Source: Arthrobacter sp. zg-Y1110 (GTDB lineage: Bacteria; Actinomycetota; Actinomycetes; Actinomycetales; Micrococcaceae). From it: a stretch of 64,000 nt of DNA. Below are positions 16,983 through 26,345 of the stretch, piece by piece. Position numbers and translations under genes: made by a program. Numbering within the stretch: position 1 is the stretch's first letter; each line of letters begins with the position of its first letter. The stretch spans positions 3,038,001 through 3,102,000 of the forward strand of contig NZ_CP104272.1 in the NCBI RefSeq assembly GCF_025244865.1, in the 5' to 3' direction. Below the pieces are notes generated by a model. The model saw only the letters and a program-made list of their open reading frames with translations. It was not told the DNA's origin and did no database searches.

Positions 16983-18569
16983 TTAGCGGCTGACGCCGGG
17001 TTCCGCGCGGTTGTCAGCAGGCTCTGCAGCGGAGGGCGCCTGCTGGCTCCCCAGCGTGTCGAACGGCAGCGAATCGACGTCGAGCCGCGGGTTCTCGTCC
17101 TGGCCTGCCACCAGTTCACGTGCCTCGGCATGGGTGTCCACGCTCGGCATGGACCCGGGCATCGGCCGGTTGGCTGATTCCTTCATAACGCCTACGGCAA
17201 TGGCACCGGCCACGGAGGTGAACATCAGCCAGTAGGCCGGCATCATGTCGTTGTCCGTGAGGGTGATCAGGCCCTGCATGATCAGCGGCGCGGTGCCGCC
17301 GAAGATGGCAACGGCGAAGTTGTAGGAGATGCCCATGGCACCGTAGCGGCTGGCGGTCGGGAAGAGCGCCGGCAGTGCGGAGGCCAGGTTGGACACGTAG
17401 AAGGTCACCGGGATGGCCAGCAGCGCCAGGCCGAGCAGGGTCGTGGCAACCGGCCCCTGGTCAATCAGCCAGAAAGACGGAACAGCCAGGACGATGGTGG
17501 AGCCGGCACCCATCCACAGCACCGGACGGCGTCCGATGCGGTCGGAAAGCTTGCCGGTGAGCGGAATGCACAGGGCCATCAGAACCAGCACGGGGATGGT
17601 CAGCATGGTGCCGTGGACCGGATCGTAGCCCTTGGAATCCGTCAGGTAGGAGGGCATGTAGGACGTCAGCGCGTAGCCCACGGTGTTGGCGGCGGCCACG
17701 AGGACCATGGCCAGCACGATCGGACGCCAGTAGGCACGGAAAATGCCCATGGTGCCCAGCGACTCGGTTTCGTCGCCGCCCTTGGCGCCCGCTTCCTGTG
17801 CATCCAGGGTGGCCTGGAAGGCCGGGGATTCTTCGATCTTGAGCCGGAAGTAGATGGCTACGGCGCCCATCGGTCCCGCGACCAGGAACGGGATGCGCCA
17901 GCCCCAGTCCACCATGTCGGCGTCGGAGAGCAGCAGCTGCATCACCGAGACGACGGCTGCACCCAGGGCGAAGCCCAGGTAGCTGCCCAGGTCCAGGATG
18001 CTGGCGAGGAAGCCGCGCCGCTTGTCGGAGGCGTATTCGGTAACAAAGGTGGTGGCACCGGCGTACTCGCCGCCGGTGGAGAAGCCCTGCAGCAGCTTCA
18101 TAAGCACCAGCAGGATCGGAGCCCAGATGCCGATGGTGCCGTAGCTGGGCAGCAGGCCGATGACGAAAGTGGAACCGGCCATCATGATCAGCGTGATGGC
18201 CAGGGTCTTCTGCCGGCCCATGCGGTCGCCGAGGCGCCCGAAGACGACGCCGCCCAGCGGACGGGCGATGAAGGTGGCAGCGAAGACGCCGAGGCTGAAG
18301 AGCAGCTGTGCGTCCTTGTCGGCGTCGGACAGGAAGACGGCACCCATGGTGACGGCCAGGTAGCCGTAGACACCGACGTCGAACCATTCCATGGTGTTGC
18401 CGACGACGGTGCCGCCGACAGCCTTTTTCATCATGGACTTGTCGACGACATTTACGTCGTCCACCTCAAGTCGGCGGCGCCGCAGGGGGGACCTGCGGGT
18501 CTTGCGGGCCGCCGGTGTGGATGGTGAATCCGGGGTTCCGGAAACGCGGGGCGGTGCATCTTTCGGCAT
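16983..18569 (-). CDS. MFS transporter of the metabolite:H+ symporter (ProP-like) type
   Basis: This 528-residue protein has twelve membrane segments after an unusually long 55-residue basic N-terminus (TRRSPLRRRRLEVDDVNVV). The MHS signature appears as GNTMEWFDVGVYGYLAVTMGAVF, then RPLGGVVFGRLGDRMGRQ and a long-chain LQGFSTGGEYAGATTFVTEYA. The family includes the ProP osmoprotectant and citrate symporters. The start ATG at 18569 is chosen because GGGAAGG precedes it; a longer frame begins inside untranslated DNA. The substrate is unknown. Confidence 0.88.
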   Translation of the reverse strand: MPKDAPPRVSGTPDSPSTPAARKTRRSPLRRRRLEVDDVNVVDKSMMKKAVGGTVVGNTMEWFDVGVYGYLAVTMGAVFLSDADKDAQLLFSLGVFAATFIARPLGGVVFGRLGDRMGRQKTLAITLIMMAGSTFVIGLLPSYGTIGIWAPILLVLMKLLQGFSTGGEYAGATTFVTEYASDKRRGFLASILDLGSYLGFALGAAVVSVMQLLLSDADMVDWGWRIPFLVAGPMGAVAIYFRLKIEESPAFQATLDAQEAGAKGGDETESLGTMGIFRAYWRPIVLAMVLVAAANTVGYALTSYMPSYLTDSKGYDPVHGTMLTIPVLVLMALCIPLTGKLSDRIGRRPVLWMGAGSTIVLAVPSFWLIDQGPVATTLLGLALLAIPVTFYVSNLASALPALFPTASRYGAMGISYNFAVAIFGGTAPLIMQGLITLTDNDMMPAYWLMFTSVAGAIAVGVMKESANRPMPGSMPSVDTHAEARELVAGQDENPRLDVDSLPFDTLGSQQAPSAAEPADNRAEPGVSR

Positions 18570-18781
18570 GTGGGCCTTCCCTCGATCGAAGTCGGCTGCT
18601 GGAGACAGAAGCAACCACCCGAGCACCACACGGTGCCGGGCAGGCCTACAAGTTTATGAAATCTGCGGTGCATCCACCGAATCGAGGAACGTAATTTCCC
18701 TTGTCAGGGCAGGTGCCGGGACCGGTTTTGGTATACAAACAGCGTACTTATCACCGCATATGTGATTTCCCGCACGGGTGG

Positions 18782-19564
18782 CTACGAAGCGGGCAGCGGC
18801 GGGTGGGTCAGCTCCGGATAACGGGGGCTGAGGTTGTCCCCGGAAGACACTCCGCGGAGCCGGCGGCTCACCCACGGGCCCAGGTATTCGCGCGCCCATT
18901 GGGCGTCCTTGCGGAGCTGCTCCACCCGGTTGCGCGCAGGCAGCTCCTCCAGCTCCGGAGTGTTAATGGCGTCCGTTCCGCGGAGCACTTCCAGCACCTT
19001 CTTGGCGGTCAGCATGTGACCGGCCGGGGACATGTGCAGGCGGTCCACGGCCCAGTACCGTTCGTCCTGGAGGTTCTTCATGCGCCAGTAGTCCACCAGC
19101 ACGGCATCGTTCTTCTCCACTGCCTCGCGGACCAGTTCGTTGTAGATCGCCGTGCGTCCGCGGGTGCGTCCGAAGACCGGGGAATTGCCGGAATCGAATC
19201 CCGTGAAGACAAGCACCGCGGCACCGCTGGAGCACAGCTTCGCAATCCCGGCGTCGTAGGCGGCAACTATCGCGTCAATATCCACCTTGGGACGCAGGAT
19301 GTCATTGCCCCCTGCATAGATGGTCACCAGCGTGGGCGACAGCGCGATGGCGGCATCCACCTGCTCGTTCAGGACCTGGTGCAGCTTCTTGCCGCGGATG
19401 GCGAGGTTCGCATACCCCCAGGAGCTGTCCGCGAGCACCAGTTGCTCGGCCACGCGGTCCGCCCACCCGCGCACGCCGTTGGGACGGGTCTCATCCTCAT
19501 CCCCCACGCCTTCCGTAAACGAATCACCCAGGGCCACGTATCGCTGCTTGAAAGTCACCACCAC
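18782..19564 (-). CDS. SGNH/GDSL family hydrolase
   Basis: This 260-residue serine esterase/lipase-like protein has the GDSF block at residues 13-16 (catalytic Ser15). The GGND block is IYAGGNDILRP at about 90, and the C-terminal DRLHMSPAGH at about 190 carries the catalytic Asp and His. There is no signal peptide, so it acts in the cytoplasm. It is divergent from the lipid-kinase-like gene at 19688. The substrate is unknown. Confidence 0.9.
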   Translation of the reverse strand: MVVTFKQRYVALGDSFTEGVGDEDETRPNGVRGWADRVAEQLVLADSSWGYANLAIRGKKLHQVLNEQVDAAIALSPTLVTIYAGGNDILRPKVDIDAIVAAYDAGIAKLCSSGAAVLVFTGFDSGNSPVFGRTRGRTAIYNELVREAVEKNDAVLVDYWRMKNLQDERYWAVDRLHMSPAGHMLTAKKVLEVLRGTDAINTPELEELPARNRVEQLRKDAQWAREYLGPWVSRRLRGVSSGDNLSPRYPELTHPPLPAS

Positions 19565-19687
19565 AGATTACAAGCTTCCTCGAGAAACTCCCGTTCCAAG
19601 CCGGGTGCCGCACCAGCCACAGCCGGGCCCGGGACCGGGCTAGACTCAGAGCCGGACCATAGTTCGCATGCTTACGATAAGGACACC

Positions 19688-20650
19688 ATGACCAGCCCAG
19701 ACACCCAGTCGCGTCCCCGTGCCGCCGTCATTGTGAACCCCATCAAGAAGACGGATTTTGACGTCCGGGTGCGGGTGGCGGAAATCTGCGCCGACGAAGG
19801 CTGGGATGAGCCGTTGTTCTTCGACACCGAGGAAGCAGACCCGGGGCACTCCATGGCGCGCAAGGCCATGGAAGCCGGTGTCGACCTGGTGATTGCCGCC
19901 GGCGGAGACGGTACCGTGCGCTGCGTCGCCGCGGAGCTGGCCGGCACATCCTTCCCCATGGGCCTGCTGCCGCTGGGCACCGGCAACCTCCTGGCCCGCA
20001 ACCTGGACATCGGGGTCGATGATCCGGAGCAGGCAGTCCGCGCCGCCCTCAACGGCACGGAGCGGCGCATCGACGTCGTCCACGTCACCGTTGATGAAGC
20101 CGTGGACAGCGACACCTTCCTGGTGATGGCGGGGCTGGGCTACGACGCCGGCATGATGGCGGACACCAAGGACACGCTCAAGGACAAGATCGGCTGGCTG
20201 GCGTACGTCGACGCCGGCATCCGGAACCTTCCCGGCAAGCCCGTCAAGACCACCATCTCGATCGACGGCGGCAAGCCGATCCACCGCCGTCTCCGCAGCG
20301 TCATGGGTGGAAACTGCGGCAAGATCACCGGTGGCCTGGAGATTTTCCCGGGTGCCAAACTCGACGACGGGCTGCTGGACATCCTGACGCTGGCGCCCAA
20401 GGGCAAGCTGGGCTGGGTGGGCGTGGTGACCGGGCTGCTGCGCCGCGGCAAGGGCAGCAGCACCGCTGTGGAGTACTACCAGTGCAAGCGCGCCGAGGTG
20501 TGGGCCGAGTCCCCGCTGGACTTCGAAATGGACGGCGACCATCTGGGCAACGCCACCCATATCCTGTTCGAGATGGATGCCAGTGCGCTGCGCATCCGGA
20601 TGCCCTACGGCAAGAAGGACCCTGCGGTCCTCACCAACCCGGTGCCGTAA
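19688..20650 (+). CDS. Diacylglycerol kinase family lipid kinase
   Basis: This 320-residue protein has the DAGK catalytic fold. The nucleotide-binding GGDGT is at residues 72-76, and PLGTGNLLARNL at about 95-106 is the second conserved loop. It probably phosphorylates diacylglycerol or a related lipid (YegS/BmrU family) at the inner membrane. The ATG at 19688 follows GATAAGGACACC; the open frame extends far upstream, but that part overlaps the divergent hydrolase gene and is non-coding. A hairpin terminator follows. Confidence 0.9.
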   Translation: MTSPDTQSRPRAAVIVNPIKKTDFDVRVRVAEICADEGWDEPLFFDTEEADPGHSMARKAMEAGVDLVIAAGGDGTVRCVAAELAGTSFPMGLLPLGTGNLLARNLDIGVDDPEQAVRAALNGTERRIDVVHVTVDEAVDSDTFLVMAGLGYDAGMMADTKDTLKDKIGWLAYVDAGIRNLPGKPVKTTISIDGGKPIHRRLRSVMGGNCGKITGGLEIFPGAKLDDGLLDILTLAPKGKLGWVGVVTGLLRRGKGSSTAVEYYQCKRAEVWAESPLDFEMDGDHLGNATHILFEMDASALRIRMPYGKKDPAVLTNPVP

Positions 20651-20658
20651 CCCGTGAC

Positions 20659-20682
20659 CCGGGCCGTCTCCGGACGGCCCGG
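20659..20682. terminator. Bidirectional terminator between convergent genes
   Basis: CCGGGCCGTC (20659-20668) pairs perfectly with GACGGCCCGG (20673-20682) around a 4-nt loop. It sits between the convergent lipid kinase and M23 peptidase genes and touches the peptidase stop codon. Confidence 0.75.
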
Positions 20683-21684
20683 TTACAGCCAGCCCATCGG
20701 GTCTTCGTAGTCCCCGTGGCGCAGCACTTCGAAGTGCAGATGCGGCCCGGTGGAGTTGCCGGTGCTGCCGACTCCACCCACCACTGCGCCGGCGTCCACG
20801 GCCTGCCCCACACTCACGTCAATGCTGTTGAGGTGGTTGTAGGTGGTCTGCAGTCCGTCACCGTGGTCAACAACCACGCGCAGCCCGCCGCCGCCGGTGG
20901 TATGCCAGCCGGCTTCCGTGACGGTGCCGCCGAGCATGGCCTTCACCGGGGTTCCGGTCACCGCGCCGAAGTCCGTTCCGGTGTGGAATTCCAGGGCGCC
21001 CGGGGCGAGCGGGTTGTCCCGGTAGCCGAACGGAGACGTGACCACCATGTCGTCCACTGGAGGGACAGGTCCCGGGTCCGGTTCGGCAACCGGTTCCGGA
21101 GCAGGCTCGGGGGCCGGTTCCGCTGCAGCCGGTTCCGCCGCAGGTGCCGGTTCGGGAGCCTCCGCTGCGGGAGCACCGCCGTCCGTGCCGTCCCCGCCGT
21201 CCCCGCCGTGGACTGTGGGCAGCTCGGACACCACAACCTGGCGTTCAATCCGCAGGTCCGGTTCGGCTGATTCGGCCGTCCCGGTGACGAGCCCGCCGAT
21301 AGCGACGGCGGCGGCGATGGACAGCGCGCCGGTCCGCCGGTTGGGGGCATCGTTCTCCTGGATCCAGTTTCGAGCCCGTTCGCCCAGCCCTTTGGCGTGG
21401 GCCCCCAGTTCCTTTGCCCGGGCACCCGCTTCCCTGGCCGCACGGCCGCTCAGGTCTTCAGCCCGGGTACGGAGCGTTCCGGCCTGGGTGCGCAGGTCCT
21501 TCACGCGGGCCCGCACGCTTTCGGCGGAGATCCGGAGGTCAAGGGGATTCCGTTCGGGAGCCTGTTCTCCCGTCGGGCTCCCCGCCAGGGTCCGGTCCCG
21601 GATATTGGCGGGTGCGCGGAGCAGGGCCGAAGAGGAATCGGAGTTCTTTGAATGTGCGGAGTCTAAAAAGTGCTCGGTCAACAA
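20683..21684 (-). CDS. M23 family metallopeptidase (peptidoglycan hydrolase-like)
   Basis: This 333-residue protein has an N-terminal region (about 50-110) of repeated Arg/Ala heptads (RVKDLRTQAGTLRTRAEDL), likely helical. A membrane segment follows at about 118-135 (LSIAAAVAIGGLVTG), then a Pro/Ala/Glu linker at about 165-205. The C-terminal M23 domain (about 210-333) has zinc ligands in FHTGTDFGA and HLHFEV. It likely cleaves or remodels peptidoglycan outside the membrane. The linker is low complexity and could vary in length between strains. Confidence 0.9.
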   Translation of the reverse strand: MLTEHFLDSAHSKNSDSSSALLRAPANIRDRTLAGSPTGEQAPERNPLDLRISAESVRARVKDLRTQAGTLRTRAEDLSGRAAREAGARAKELGAHAKGLGERARNWIQENDAPNRRTGALSIAAAVAIGGLVTGTAESAEPDLRIERQVVVSELPTVHGGDGGDGTDGGAPAAEAPEPAPAAEPAAAEPAPEPAPEPVAEPDPGPVPPVDDMVVTSPFGYRDNPLAPGALEFHTGTDFGAVTGTPVKAMLGGTVTEAGWHTTGGGGLRVVVDHGDGLQTTYNHLNSIDVSVGQAVDAGAVVGGVGSTGNSTGPHLHFEVLRHGDYEDPMGWL

Positions 21685-21990
21685 TCACCTCAGTGTGCGT
21701 TGGTCAAGGACTCTTCCGTGATCCGGACTTTCTGCCGTCCGTTGCGTTCCGGGCCCGGGCAGCCTTCACCGGGTTCCCTGGAGCGCTGAAGCCGGACTGG
21801 AACGTATCTGCGGGACCATCCCGGTCCTCCGCCTGGCAATCCGGCCCGGTTTTAATTCTAGAAACCGGCAGGCCGCCGGTCTCCCTTTTGTGGCCAATCC
21901 CAACACACCCGGTGACCCATGTCCGGCACCCCCGTGTCAGAGGTCTCGCCAACACCCGGGCCCACGGTCGGTCCGGCTCAGGGCACGTGC
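21685..21990. other. Intergenic region between the siderophore operon and the M23 gene
   Basis: Both flanking genes are on the minus strand. A small stem, ACCGGC/GCCGGT (21864-21869 with 21875-21880), followed leftward by TTTC, may end the siderophore operon. A second imperfect stem spans the operon's last stop codon (about 21981-22003). The M23 promoter must lie in the lower part. No gene is seen. Confidence 0.5.
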
Positions 21991-23055
21991 TCAGAGCACG
22001 CCCTTTCGTGCTTCCCCGAACAAGAGGTACCCCAGATAGAGGCTGCCCAGGGCCGCAGTGAAGATGCCCACGGGCAGGGCTGCGCCGACGTCGATCTGCT
22101 GCACGGTGAAGTCGGACAGCGTCAGTACCAGCGCGCCCACCAGCGCCGGTGCAGCAACACCGGGTGAGGAAACCCCGAGCAGGCGCAGCGCGATCTGCGG
22201 GGCAACCAGGGCCACGAACGCCACGGGCCCGCACACGCTGACAGCCGCGGCAGCCAACACCACCGCGAGGAGGATGGCGATCGTACGGGTACGCACCACC
22301 CGGACGCCGAGCCCGGCGGCTATGTCATCGCCGAGGGACACCAGGTTCAACTGCCGCTGCAGCGCGGCCGCGGCGGGCAGTGCGAGGACGAGGGCGACGG
22401 CGATCGTGGCCACATGGGACCAGGACCGGGAAGCCAGGGACCCGTTGAGGTAGAACGCCAGCGTCTGCGCCTGCTGCTCCCCCACGGTCGTCATTGCCAG
22501 CGAGGTCAAGGCGGTTGCTACGGCGGAAATGCCGATGCCGGCCACAATCAGTTTCCCGGGCCGCGCGAACCCGCGGCCGGTGCTGAGCCAGACCAGTCCC
22601 ACAGCCACGGCACCACCCAGGATCGCGGCGACGGGCACCGGCAGGTAGCCCGGCCAAAGCGTGGTTGCGGCGGCTCCGGCAGCCGCACCGCTGGTCAACC
22701 CAACCACCTCCGGGCTGCCCAGCGGGTTGCGGGTAACCGTCTGGAAGAGGGAGCCGGCCACACCGAACGCGATACCCGCGCCCACTGCGGTCAGGAACCG
22801 CGGCCCGCGCAGCCGTTCGAGTACAAAGGAAGCGCTTCCCTCCGGCGGCGAGACGGCAAGTCCGAACAACTCACGCCAGGTCAGCCCCAGCTCCCCGGCG
22901 GTCAGCGTGAATGCTCCCGCCAGGATCAGTGCGACGGTCAGGAGGAGGCAGATCAGGAGGCTGCGCCTGCGGTACTGGAAGCTCAAGCGCTTGCCCAGGC
23001 GGACGGTGCGGGTTCCCGGCACGCGGTTCCCGGGCACGGTGCGGACGCCGCTCAT
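21991..23055 (-). CDS. Iron-siderophore ABC permease (FecCD family), second pair, distal
   Basis: This 354-residue permease has about nine to ten membrane segments. Family motifs include RLRGPRFLTAVGAGIAFGVAGSLFQTVTRNPLGSPEVVG (near 70-110) and GPVAFVALVAPQIA near 270, the cytoplasmic coupling loop. The ATG at 23055 overlaps the upstream permease stop by four bases; a longer frame of 86 extra residues is rejected because it only reads through that gene. It is the last gene of the seven-gene operon and pairs with the preceding permease. Confidence 0.9.
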   Translation of the reverse strand: MSGVRTVPGNRVPGTRTVRLGKRLSFQYRRRSLLICLLLTVALILAGAFTLTAGELGLTWRELFGLAVSPPEGSASFVLERLRGPRFLTAVGAGIAFGVAGSLFQTVTRNPLGSPEVVGLTSGAAAGAAATTLWPGYLPVPVAAILGGAVAVGLVWLSTGRGFARPGKLIVAGIGISAVATALTSLAMTTVGEQQAQTLAFYLNGSLASRSWSHVATIAVALVLALPAAAALQRQLNLVSLGDDIAAGLGVRVVRTRTIAILLAVVLAAAAVSVCGPVAFVALVAPQIALRLLGVSSPGVAAPALVGALVLTLSDFTVQQIDVGAALPVGIFTAALGSLYLGYLLFGEARKGVL

Positions 23056-24167
23056 GCCACCGCCCGCATCCGGCGGACGGCCAGGATCAGCAGCGGTGCG
23101 CCCAGCAGGGCGGTGATGACGCCGGTGAGCATTTCCCCGGGCTGCGCCACGAGGCGGCCTGCAACGTCCGCAAACAGGAGCAGGGCAGGCCCGAGAATCG
23201 CGCTCAGGACCAGCAGCCAGCGGTGGTCCGGGCCGGTAAAGCTGCGCACGATGTGCGGCACTGCGAGGCCGACAAAGCCGATGGGCCCGACGGCGGCGGT
23301 CGCCGAGGCGCACAGGAGAGCGGCGGCCAGCGCGCCGGTGACCTTGGCGGTCTGCGGCCGCAGGCCGAGCGATGCCGCGGCTTCCTCGCCCAGTGCCAGG
23401 GCGTTCAGGGTCCGCCCGGTGGCGAGGGCGGCGACCAGTCCCACCAGGAAGAACGGCAGGACGTCATAGGCCTGCTCCATGGTCCGTCCGCTCAGGGACC
23501 CCACTGCCCAGAACCGGTACATGGTGAACACATCCGGGCGGGTCAGGGCAATGGCTTGGATATAGGAGAGCAGCACCGCGGAGATCACGGTGCCGGCCAG
23601 GACCAGCCGGACCGGCGTCGAACCGCGCCGGCCGGAGGCGAGGCCGTACACCACCAGCACGGTGAGCAGGGCACCGGGCAGGGCTACCCAGACATTCGCG
23701 CTCGTGGCGCCGAGGCCGAAGAACGCCATTCCCGTGACCATGGCGGCTGCGGCTCCCGCGTTGACGCCCAGGATGCCCGGATCCGCGAGCGGATTGCGGG
23801 TCAGGCCCTGCATGATTACCCCGGCCACGGCCAGGGCGGCGCCGGCCACCATGCCCAGGACGGTCCGCGGCATCCGGCTGGCCACCACGTCATCGGCATA
23901 GGTGCTGCCGGTGCCGCTGATTTCCGTCCACAGCGACGCCGCGACCTCCGCCGGGCTCAGCTGGTGGGCGCCGACGGCGAGGCTGGTGATGACGGCGAGG
24001 AACAGCATACCCAGCCCTGCGGCCAGCAGTGCCGTCCCGCGCCCGGCGCCCAGCAGCGGACGCCGCGGAGCGGCCGGTGCACCTGCACCGGCCGCTCCCG
24101 GGTTTCCGGCCTGCGCCGGAACCAAGCCAGGCGTCGAATTAGTCGACCTTGGCAACTGCTTCTTCAA
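23052..24167 (-). CDS. Iron-siderophore ABC permease (FecCD family), second pair, proximal
   Basis: This 371-residue permease carries SRMPRTVLGMVAGAALAVAGVIMQGLTRNPLADPGILGVNAGA, the FecCD substrate-path motif. GPIGFVGLAVPHIVRSFTGPDHR is the ATPase coupling region at about 285-310. The first 45 residues are Ala/Pro-rich and cytoplasmic. It overlaps the binding-protein gene upstream by 29 bases, so a somewhat later start is possible. With its partner it forms a heterodimeric channel. Confidence 0.9.
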   Translation of the reverse strand: MKKQLPRSTNSTPGLVPAQAGNPGAAGAGAPAAPRRPLLGAGRGTALLAAGLGMLFLAVITSLAVGAHQLSPAEVAASLWTEISGTGSTYADDVVASRMPRTVLGMVAGAALAVAGVIMQGLTRNPLADPGILGVNAGAAAAMVTGMAFFGLGATSANVWVALPGALLTVLVVYGLASGRRGSTPVRLVLAGTVISAVLLSYIQAIALTRPDVFTMYRFWAVGSLSGRTMEQAYDVLPFFLVGLVAALATGRTLNALALGEEAAASLGLRPQTAKVTGALAAALLCASATAAVGPIGFVGLAVPHIVRSFTGPDHRWLLVLSAILGPALLLFADVAGRLVAQPGEMLTGVITALLGAPLLILAVRRMRAVA

Positions 24168-25167
24168 TCATCGGCTCGAACCGATCCAGGACCCACGGAA
24201 CGCTCAACGGTGTCAGGAAGCTGGAGGCCATGCCGACCTGGCGGTCCAGGCTGCGCACCACGGAGTCGCGTTCAACCGCGGGGATCTGCGCGAAAAGCCG
24301 CTGCTCTTCGGTGCGCTGCTGCTCCGCTTCGTCGTTGTACCAGGTGAACAGCACGTCGACGTCGTTCAGCTTGCCGGCGTTCTCCAGCCCCAGGTCCGAG
24401 GTGAAGCTTCCCTCGCTCGAGGGAATGTCCTGCACCTCGGGGGCCACGGTCATGCCCAGCGCGGTGAGGATATCCACGCGTGCGTCACCCTCGTTGTAAA
24501 GCACCAGGGAGCCCGGGGCGCCGCCGCCCCAGACGTAGGCGAAGGTCTTTCCGGCAAACTCGGGATGCTCGGCCGCGCTGTCCGCCAGGGACTGCCCGAT
24601 GCCGTCAACTGCATCCTGTGCTGCCTCCGGTTCGCCAAGGGCCTTGCCGATGAGCGCAATCTGGTCATCCCAGCTGATGTTCCAGGCCTGCTCCGGGTAG
24701 GCCACTGTGGGAGCGAGATCGTTGAGGATGTCGAAGTCCTCCTGGGTGATGCCGGAGTTCGGGGCCAGGATCAGGTCCGGTTCCAAGGCAACAATGGCAT
24801 CAATGTCAATGTCCTGTCCCCCGGTGAAGGTGGTCGGGAAATCGTCGCCGCGTTCCTCGATGGCTTCGCTGACCCACGGGTAGTTGCCGTGTTCGTCGTT
24901 GCCCCAGGTGACTTCTTCGACGCCCACCGGCGTGGTGCCCAGCGCGACGGCGGTGTCCGCGGAGCCCCAGCCGATGGTGACCACGCGTTCGGGCTTTTCC
25001 TCAACCACGGCCTGCCCCAGGGCGGAGTCGATGGTTACCGGAAAGTGCTCCGACCCTGCAGTGCTTGCCCCGGCCTCCGGGCTGTCCCCCGCGTCTGCAC
25101 CGCAGCCGCTCAGGGCCAGCAGGACCGCAGGGACCGCCAGCGCAGCGGCAATCGGAGTTCTTTTCAT
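24139..25167 (-). CDS. Iron-siderophore-binding lipoprotein
   Basis: This 342-residue class III solute-binding protein is lipidated: the lipobox LALSGC places the Cys at residue 22. The first lobe has ERVVTIGWGSADTAVALGTTPVGV, then ALEPDLILAPNSGITQEDFD. It should deliver ferric siderophore to the permeases encoded on either side. It lies in the middle of the operon, between the reductase-like SIP gene and the second permease pair. The ligand type (hydroxamate or other) is not evident. Confidence 0.9.
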   Translation of the reverse strand: MKRTPIAAALAVPAVLLALSGCGADAGDSPEAGASTAGSEHFPVTIDSALGQAVVEEKPERVVTIGWGSADTAVALGTTPVGVEEVTWGNDEHGNYPWVSEAIEERGDDFPTTFTGGQDIDIDAIVALEPDLILAPNSGITQEDFDILNDLAPTVAYPEQAWNISWDDQIALIGKALGEPEAAQDAVDGIGQSLADSAAEHPEFAGKTFAYVWGGGAPGSLVLYNEGDARVDILTALGMTVAPEVQDIPSSEGSFTSDLGLENAGKLNDVDVLFTWYNDEAEQQRTEEQRLFAQIPAVERDSVVRSLDRQVGMASSFLTPLSVPWVLDRFEPMIEEAVAKVD

Positions 25168-25185
25168 GGTTCTTCCTCTCAGGAG

Positions 25186-25213
25186 GACGGGCCCGCCGTA
25201 TGGCAGGCCCGTC
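25186..25213 (-). promoter_or_regulatory. Hairpin between the SIP and binding-protein genes
   Basis: GACGGGCC (25186-25193) pairs with GGCCCGTC (25206-25213) inside the operon, just before the binding-protein Shine-Dalgarno. With TTTTTTATTA upstream on the minus strand, it looks more like an mRNA-stability or attenuation element that raises binding-protein output than a full terminator. Its function is inferred. Confidence 0.45.
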
Positions 25214-25238
25214 TAATAAAAAATCAGGTGCGGATTCG

Positions 25239-26345
25239 CTAGGAAAGTTCGGCTCGGCCCTTGCGCCAGTAGCCCATAAAGGCCACCTGCTTGCGGTCGA
25301 TCCCGACGTCGCGCACCAGGTAGCGGCGCAGTCCGCGCACCACGGCGGCCTCGCCGGCGATCCAGGCATAGAAGGGAAGGGCGCCGGACGGGGCGTGCGG
25401 ATTCCGCGAGGCTTCCACCACGGCGGGATCCAGCCGCTGCGGGGTTTCCCACAGGATGGCCTCGTCCACGTTGACTTCCTCGGGTTCCCGCAGGGTGGGG
25501 CTGGGGCGGAACGGTGCGCCGTCGGCCGTCTCCACCGATGCCCAGCCCGGCAGTGCCACGACCTGCCGCACCGCGGCGTCGAGCAGTTCGCCGTGCGGCC
25601 GGGAACCGCGGGCCAGCCAGATCATCTGCACGCCGGAGTTGGTGCTGACCTCCTGGCGGTCGCCGCTGGACGGAATTTCCATCAGGGCGTGGCCGGTGAC
25701 GTCTTCGGGCAGCGACTCCAGGATCGCGGTGATGGCCGGTACGGCGGTTTCATCCCCGGCGAGCAGCACGTGCCGGGCCATGCCGGGACGCCATTCGATG
25801 CCGCCGTAGGACTCGGCGGTGACGCACTGGGCAACGTTCGGTCCAATGATGCAGACCCGGTCCCCCGGTTCCGCGGAAGCCGCCCAGCTGGAAGCCGGTC
25901 CGCCCTTGCCGTCCTCGTCGAAGTGCATCACGAAGTCGACGTCGATCTCCGGTTCGGACCCGGAGCAGCGGGCATCGCGGACGGTGTAGGTTCGCATGCA
26001 GCCGCGGGTGGCCGGATCCAGCTTCAGCCAGTCCTGGTACCAGCCGGCGTCGAGCGTGGAGAGGTCCGGCAGCGGCAGGGAAGTGCCGTCCGCGTCGACG
26101 CAGGGCACAATCACCTTGATCCGCAGATCGTGGGTCAGTCCCTGCACGCCGAAGTCGGCCAGGCAGGGGCCGGCGAAGGTGACTCGCTGGAAGTTGGTGC
26201 CCACCCGGGCAATCCGTTTGACCTCAACGTCGAAGGACATCACGGCGCCGGCGCTGCGGGCACGGCGGCCGTGGCGGGCCGGAACGGTTGCGGCGGTTGC
26301 GGCGGAAGCCGCAGTTGCCCCGTTGGCGGAGCGGACGTGCGTCAT
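25239..26345 (-). CDS. Siderophore-interacting protein (FAD ferric-siderophore reductase)
   Basis: This 368-residue cytoplasmic flavoprotein of the ViuB/SIP family releases iron from imported ferric siderophores by reduction. After an Ala-rich N-terminus of about 35 residues, the FAD-binding barrel contains RTYTVRDAR, the flavin phosphate motif, at about residues 120-128. The NAD(P)-binding-like part has HVLLAGDETAVPAITAILESLP at about 195. It overlaps the ATPase gene by four bases, so it is tightly coupled to uptake. Confidence 0.92.
   Translation of the reverse strand: MTHVRSANGATAASAATAATVPARHGRRARSAGAVMSFDVEVKRIARVGTNFQRVTFAGPCLADFGVQGLTHDLRIKVIVPCVDADGTSLPLPDLSTLDAGWYQDWLKLDPATRGCMRTYTVRDARCSGSEPEIDVDFVMHFDEDGKGGPASSWAASAEPGDRVCIIGPNVAQCVTAESYGGIEWRPGMARHVLLAGDETAVPAITAILESLPEDVTGHALMEIPSSGDRQEVSTNSGVQMIWLARGSRPHGELLDAAVRQVVALPGWASVETADGAPFRPSPTLREPEEVNVDEAILWETPQRLDPAVVEASRNPHAPSGALPFYAWIAGEAAVVRGLRRYLVRDVGIDRKQVAFMGYWRKGRAELS

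Noticed and set aside
18818-18834. GATAACGGGG-like sequence
   Set aside because: It lies inside the SGNH hydrolase gene without an inverted partner, so it is not counted as a family B copy.
18701-19687. Upstream extension of the lipid-kinase frame
   Set aside because: It overlaps the divergent SGNH hydrolase gene. The family begins at MTSPDTQ with a ribosome-binding site.
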